Below the pieces are notes generated by a model that was given only the letters and a program-made list of their open reading frames with translations, was not told where the DNA came from and did not search any database. Below, one piece after another: positions 58,136-64,000 of a DNA stretch of 64,000 bases (within the stretch, counting starts at the first letter, position 1; each line of letters begins with the position of its first letter). The stretch is taken from contig CM038221.1 of the NCBI GenBank assembly GCA_021442155.1, positions 144,560,264-144,624,263 of the forward strand, written 5' to 3'. Position numbers and translations under genes: made by a program. The stretch is from Cymbidium sinense. Its lineage: Eukaryota > Streptophyta > Magnoliopsida > Asparagales > Orchidaceae.

Positions 58136-59890
58136 AGGTAACATATTTGTATATTAGACTTTATATATCCAATATTTGAATTTTATAATTTATATAAAAT
58201 ACTGCTCAAATTATTAAATTGCATACAAAAATACTCCATTGAAAATACCCTAATTTCTTTACCCCTTTTAACTTCATTATATATACATAAATTACCCTAC
58301 CTCACAATTCGACATTTTTTTTTCTACATCTAATTCCTAATTTTAATTAAGTAAATAACTTGGTCATTAATAGATGCATCCTTACTCTTCTCTTTCCCGT
58401 CGAACTGCTCCCAACATACAAAACTTTTTCTACGGAGAAAAAGTTAAGAGCAAATAATCCAGCGCATAAATAAAAATAGTTTATTAATTTAAAATTAAAA
58501 TTCATACGTGTATCTTTATACATGAGTGATGACAATATATCTATATTAGGGAGCACCACATTGCTCTTTCAACTTAACATCATTTATACTCTCCATAAGG
58601 AACTCTGCATATTTACTCTCCAAATCTAGAATGATTTTATAAGCTCGATATTATAATGTTATGCATATTCAATTATAATTTATTTAGCTAAAGAATTCTT
58701 CTTTTGAGATAGTGGTGTGACCTTATAATGCATTATATCCCTCTTCATGCATCTTAGCAGCTTCCCTTATGGATACCTAAAAAAGGCTCATTTTCAGGCA
58801 ATTTAACTATCTTAATAAAAAAAAATGCACTATGTTTTTAGTGAGTAGTCCACTATCTATAAATAAATATGATATGTATTATCAAACATTATTCCTCTCA
58901 ATGCACTTTATAAATGAACTCGCCATATTTGAATTCTGATGTCTTTGTCTCCCCCAAATAGTTATCCAATAGCCTACTACTTCTACTCATCCTATTAAAT
59001 TTCTCCTTGGATGAGCATTCTCCGAACCCTTGCTTAATGATCAAAGCAAATTCATAAATGGCCTCCAATATTGATCTTGATAAATCAACTTTCACTTTTG
59101 TTGCGTGCTAGAAAATCAGTTGCAGTAGAATAAAACTTTACGCTTAGCCTTGTTGAGAAATCCAGCATACAAACAGATATTTGAAGAGAGAACAAAGAAG
59201 GATTTTAAAAAACTCCAAAAGGAGGAAAAATCAGGATCACCAAAAATTATTCCATTATATATCTGAAATGCAAAAGTTTAAATTTTTTCAGAACAAGATT
59301 ACAAAGTCAATGAGAAAGCGAAATGAATCAAAATCAAGTAAAGCATTTCAATGGTAGTTAGCCGCAACAGTTTGTTGGTATTACGATGGTGAACGGCAAT
59401 CAGATAATTATCTGGTGGCAATGAAGCATGTACTGATTCATGTGGTTTGACACTCACGGCATATCATGACCTGATTTCCCTATTCTTTGGCTTGATAGAA
59501 CGATTCCTATGGTAAGTGTGAGGTGACCAACGATATTACGGCAATGATCATAAAATACCAATGATAAATGCCACTGACCAAAGATGGTGGTCTATCACCG
59601 ACGGCAAGCAGGATCACCTGGTGGCGATCGGCGAATGTGGTCGACTGATACCATAGGTGAATCGATAAGATTATGCTTGAGGTTCTTTGCCTCGAGCTCT
59701 CTTCTTTTTTCTAGATCCTCATGAAGATTGAGGGATATTTATAATTATGGGAGTGACCTCAAATCTGATCAAACCACTCCATGATGACTCAAAATGATTC
59801 TGATCATCCGATGTATTTTAAATATTTGAATGCTCAAAAGTCAAAACTAAATCAGCTTGTTAAATCCGCTCATCAAGGCCGATTTGACAT
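58136..59890. other. Unassigned DNA between mtACP locus and LTR D
   Basis: 58,898-59,095 has a minus-strand frame (starts at GTG) reading ILEAIYEFALIIKQGFGE and SRSSRLLDNYLGETKTSEF; it looks protein-like but I recognise nothing. 59,370-59,660 is GC-richer with recurring ACGGCAA(T/G) and CTGGTGGC phrases. No RNA gene seen. Confidence 0.35.
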
Positions 59891-62800
59891 TGTTGACCTC
59901 ACTAGAGTGAGCTCTCATTCTCCATCTTAGACATGACTTCTAGACATTAAGAGTTCCTAGTCTTAAGACACTTCGATGATTAGTGAACACTTAACCTAAC
60001 CTGGAGACTTAAGAGTTAGCCATGAATAAAGTTATGCCTTGGGGTATTGGGAAAACTTGCATATCCTTGCTTGGACCAAATCCTTGTTTCCATTCAAATC
60101 AACTTCAAATCCAAATCAATTTCAAACTCAAATCAATCACCTTAATTGATTTTTTCAAAATCAAAATCAAAATCATGAATCAATTCCAAATGATCAAATC
60201 CATGATCAATCTAAATAAAATCTTTAAGTCCTCTTGACTTCATCTTAAGGACTTAGCTCAAATCAAATCCAAATCACTTCAAATTCAAAAGATTTCTCAT
60301 AACTCATTTATATTCTCATTTATATTTACAAATATAAATGAAATATAAATTCAAATAACCAAAACTAAATTTAAAACTCCAATTCAAATCTAACCAAAGT
60401 ATAATTTATCTCTTTCAAGTCAAATCCTTGAACTCCTTCAAACAAATCCAAATCAATTCAAACTCAAAAGATTTTCTCATAATCCATTTATATTCTCATT
60501 TATATTCACAAATATAAAATGAAATATAAGTTCAAATAACCAAAACTAAATCCAAAATTTAATTCCAAATCCAAAATCTTTCCTAAGCCCTTTTGATTTC
60601 ATCTTAAGGACTTAGCTCAAATCTAATCCAAATCACTCCAAACTCAAAAGATTTTCTCATAACCCATTTATATTATCATTTATATTCACAAATATAAATG
60701 AAATATAAATTCAAATAACCAAAACTAAATTCAAAACTCAAGCTCAAATCTAACCTAACTCCAACCTATACCTTTTCAAGTCAAATTCTTGAACTTAATC
60801 AAATAATTCTCAAATCAATTCAAACCTTTGGATTTTCTTTCCAAACAATCAATCCTTCAATCACTAACCAGATATAAACATAAACTTTAATCATCAAACC
60901 AAATTCAAACTAACCCAAGTCAAACCCATATTCACCCTTTTGACTTGAAATTGTCAAATGAATCAAAACCCATTTGACTCCAAATCACTTGCAATTGGAT
61001 TTATATTTCAATCATAAGTCCATATGTGAGTTCAACCAAACTTGAATCAAGTTTTGATCAAGCCAATTGACCCACTTAGGCTCACTTGACCCAAAGTGAC
61101 CTAAAGTATATTTTTGAGCCAAATTCTAATCCTACCTAAATTGGATTGAACTAAGCCCATCTAAGCCTCACATTGTGAGCAACAATCATCCTAGGATGAT
61201 CAATCACTCAAATTAGGTCAAACCAAGTCAAACCTAGCCTTTGACCAAGTCAACACTTAGCCCAAATGAAACCTAAACTAGCTAAAATCCATCATAGGCC
61301 AAATTGATTGAAACCATTGATCTAAACCAATCCATCATCAATGATTGAACATGATCAAGCCATCAATTGAGCCAAACCATGCTAAATTGGCCACTTGACC
61401 TAAGTTGACCCAAGTTGACCTAAAAAGTAAAAATGGGTCAAATCTTGATCTAAGCCAAATTGATTACAACCAATGGGTCAAATTCATTCTAAATCACTTG
61501 TTGAACTTGAACAAAGCTTCAATTAGCCAACTAGACCCAACCTAGCCCAATTGACCATGAACCTAACTTGACTTAAAAGATCAAATCAACTTGAAATCAA
61601 ACCAAGCCAAAATTGATTAAAGCCAAAGCTTGCAATACATTTCAAATGATCAACCAAGCCTAAACCAACCTATGACCTAACCCAATTGGGTCAAATGAGT
61701 CAAATTGGTCAACTTGACCCATTTGGCCTAAGTGAACTCAAATGAACCAAAACCATATCTAAATCAAACTGAACTAAACTAATGATACCAAAACACTTCA
61801 AATGGTCATATGAACTTAACCCAATCTTTAGTTTGATCCAATTTGACCAATTGGTCAACTTGACCCAAGTTGACCCATTTTGACCTAAATGGGTCAACTT
61901 GAGCCAAATCATATCAAATCAACTCCAAATTCCTTAAAATTTGGCCCAACCTATTTTTGAAACATCTCAAATCTGCCCAAATCAAAATCAAGGCTAAATG
62001 ACCATTTTATCCTTGGGTCAAAGGGTAACCTATGGCCAAATTCACTTAGAATTTGGCCAATTCATTCTCATGGCCACTTGGCATCCTTCTAGTGGACCAC
62101 ATGGACACTAAGGAGGGTGGTGAACATGACCCAATGGGTTTGGATCAGCCATGACCCAACCCAAGGCCAAATCACTTCAATTCTCCACTTGGATCACCTC
62201 CTACACTCACCTAGCACATGTGCACTTCCTCTCCTCCACTCCTCTGCCAAAATTAAAGCACATGGACTCCCTAACATCCAAAACAACCCAATCAATCTAC
62301 TCAATTTGATCAGAATGATAAGATGGCTCTCGGCCATCCAATCCAAGGAGGGGGAGATATACTCCTCTCATTCTAACTCAAAGCACACTTTGAAGTCGAT
62401 TGAGCTAGAGTGATCAAAGGCAAGCATCCAAAAGCTTCCCAAATCTCTCCTTCTCGATTTTGCTTAAACCAAAAATAAGGGAGGCCTAAGGAAATTCCAC
62501 TTCACTCAATTCTCCGTGAAACCTAAATTCACTTTGCAAGCACCATTAAGAAAGTAAGTCAAGCTCACCCTAAGCATTTCCCAAGCATCCAAGCCACGGA
62601 AGAGGATTTGATCAAAGCAAGCCATTGAAGGGAGCTTGGTCAACCCACATCTACTTCAAATTGAGGCTTAGAACTTTCAAGAGCTTCACTATCTAAGCTA
62701 CCTCCTCCAAGCACTGATAGCCTCCAGGTATCAAAATTGATCATCCATTGAAAATTGCTTGGTCTTTTGTGAAGGGAATTGTAATCCCATTAGATCTTAG

Positions 62801-64000
62801 TTATTGGATGTTCTTCTCTACACCTCTTCATGGTGTGGGGTGAATCTCAGCCTAATCTAAGCATATGTGAGCTCGGATAAAGCCATGGAGGATGGATTCC
62901 TCCCATGGTGGCAAGGATGAATCATGGGCCCATCCATCCCATATTTTGGATGGACACCATTAAAAGGTAGATCCATTAATTTAAATCCTTTAAAACCATG
63001 GGATTGACCCTGGCTGTCTGATCCTTGATCGGATAATCTAGGGAAAAGCTCATTGTGCCGCCAACTGATGCGACATGTGATGTGATAACTTAAATAACCA
63101 ATCTCATCGCGCCGTGTGAAAAGTGCGCCATGTCTGCGGTCCATGTGGCGCCGACAAGATTAGTTAATTAATTATGCTATTTAATTATTTATTAATCACA
63201 AAACTTCATAAATTCATAACTAAATGTAGAAAAATCCAAAAATGCAAACTCAAGTTCATTTTAAAGATAATTTAGAGGGGAATCCAATAAAATTATTTCT
63301 AATTGATTTTGAATAGTGAATTTTCCTTAATTAGAGTTTAATTAAAAATTAAATTACCTTAATTACTCCCTAATTAATTCATTAATTAATTCCAAATCTC
63401 TTATACATGTTTAGTGGGATGACTTCTGCCTCCCCTAATTTTCTTGAGATTTATTAATGAGTTAATTAGGAAAATTATTAATGAACCCTAATCTTAATTA
63501 ATTAGAGTAATTAAGCATGTGAACCATAATTTAATCCATTAATTGAGATAATTAAATATTATTTAAGTAATGAGGAGGTTTATGGAATGGGTTTGGGATA
63601 TTTTCCCTAAGTTATTCCCTAAACCCCCTTTCTTCTTTAATCCAAACATAATTAAGGATTAATCCACTAATAATCTACTTAATTAGTTTAATCAAACTTT
63701 CAAAACCAATCTGTACTTAATCAATCTCTTGCTGGGTGGATCCTTAGGTGTTCAAAGGCCTAAGATAAGTTTAAAGAAATTATAATCCAACTCACATGTG
63801 TGGGAAGGTTATGAATGTACTTAATGAAAACCCTTTAGCTTAATTAATCAATAATTGTGAGCCAATTGCATTAAGCCCCTTTATTTCTTAAGTGCATTGC
63901 TGATTTAAATTTCATGTGGTTGTATATCATATGTTGGCTCATAATTGTTAGGTTAATTATGTTAAAGTGGTATAGGTAAGGGGTAATTAATGGTCTTAAT
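59891..64000 (+). mobile_element. Long-form LTR (copy D), inverted to copy A, cut by window end
   Basis: Starts TGTTGACCTC, the complement of the GGTCAACA terminus. Runs collinear with the reverse complement of 2,785-6,575 to the end of the window: hairpin repeats at 60,290-60,720, TTGAC-dense part at 61,050-61,920, the long-form segment from about 62,160, then the TTAATTAA-rich tract. The rest lies beyond 64,000. Frames at 60,022-60,237, 61,709-61,912, 62,117-62,413 and 62,857-63,144 are unsupported. Confidence 0.7.
60290..60720 (+). repeat. Hairpin-bearing ~180-bp repeats in LTR D (three copies)
   Basis: CATTTATATTCTCATTTATATT...AAATATAAATGAAATATAA occurs near 60,304, 60,484 and 60,664, each followed by TTCAAATAACCAAAACTAAAT. 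Copy A has one such unit, B and C four. Confidence 0.65.

Overview
This is a 64-kb piece of a plant nuclear genome. The evidence is a minus-strand mitochondrial acyl carrier protein (mtACP) gene split by an intron of about 11.8 kb, Ty3/gypsy Tat/Ogre-type retrotransposons with very long LTRs, an L1-type LINE, a tRNA-derived SINE, an Au-like SINE tail and hAT/MITE-like elements, all in AT-rich DNA with almost no long open frames. A flowering plant, possibly a monocot, is likely; I cannot fix the species.

Layout. 1-12.7 kb is a graveyard of related LTR pieces: an inverted LTR end at 1-117, a long-form LTR at about 265-6575, a plus-strand integrase remnant at 6590-7666 with its 3' UTR, and a mosaic of forward and inverted LTR parts at 10.1-12.0 kb. 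12,747-34,747 is one nearly complete but heavily mutated Tat/Ogre-like element on the minus strand. Read 5' to 3' on that strand it has: LTR (34,747-30,902), a leader of about 2.6 kb packed with hairpin repeats, gag, a zinc knuckle, protease, reverse transcriptase (RT), RNase H, integrase, a 3' UTR of about 3.5 kb made of several tandem-repeat families, and LTR (16,508-12,747). 34.75-41.5 kb is non-coding and consists largely of successive, unrelated tandem repeats. 41.5-45.5 kb is AT-rich and holds a MITE candidate and one small ORF. 45,492-57,818 is the mtACP locus, and 59,891-64,000 is an inverted copy of the long-form LTR that runs off the window.

The only host gene I can name is the mtACP. 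Both exons and their splice sites are visible, but the phosphopantetheine serine codon reads Met and exon 1 is frameshifted in the presequence, so it is best called a duplicated, intron-bearing pseudogene. Its intron carries a tRNA-SINE (10-bp target duplication), an Au-like SINE tail (17-bp duplication), a MITE candidate, a nested hAT-like pair and an internally deleted LINE (12-bp duplication with one mismatch).

The most unusual signal is structural. The leader of the large element carries about 20 degenerate units of roughly 90 bp, each an imperfect palindrome, and the two arms change together from unit to unit. A second, smaller array at 36.75-37.01 kb shows the same behaviour. The LTRs also contain a stretch extremely dense in TTGAC/GTCAA (the W-box core).
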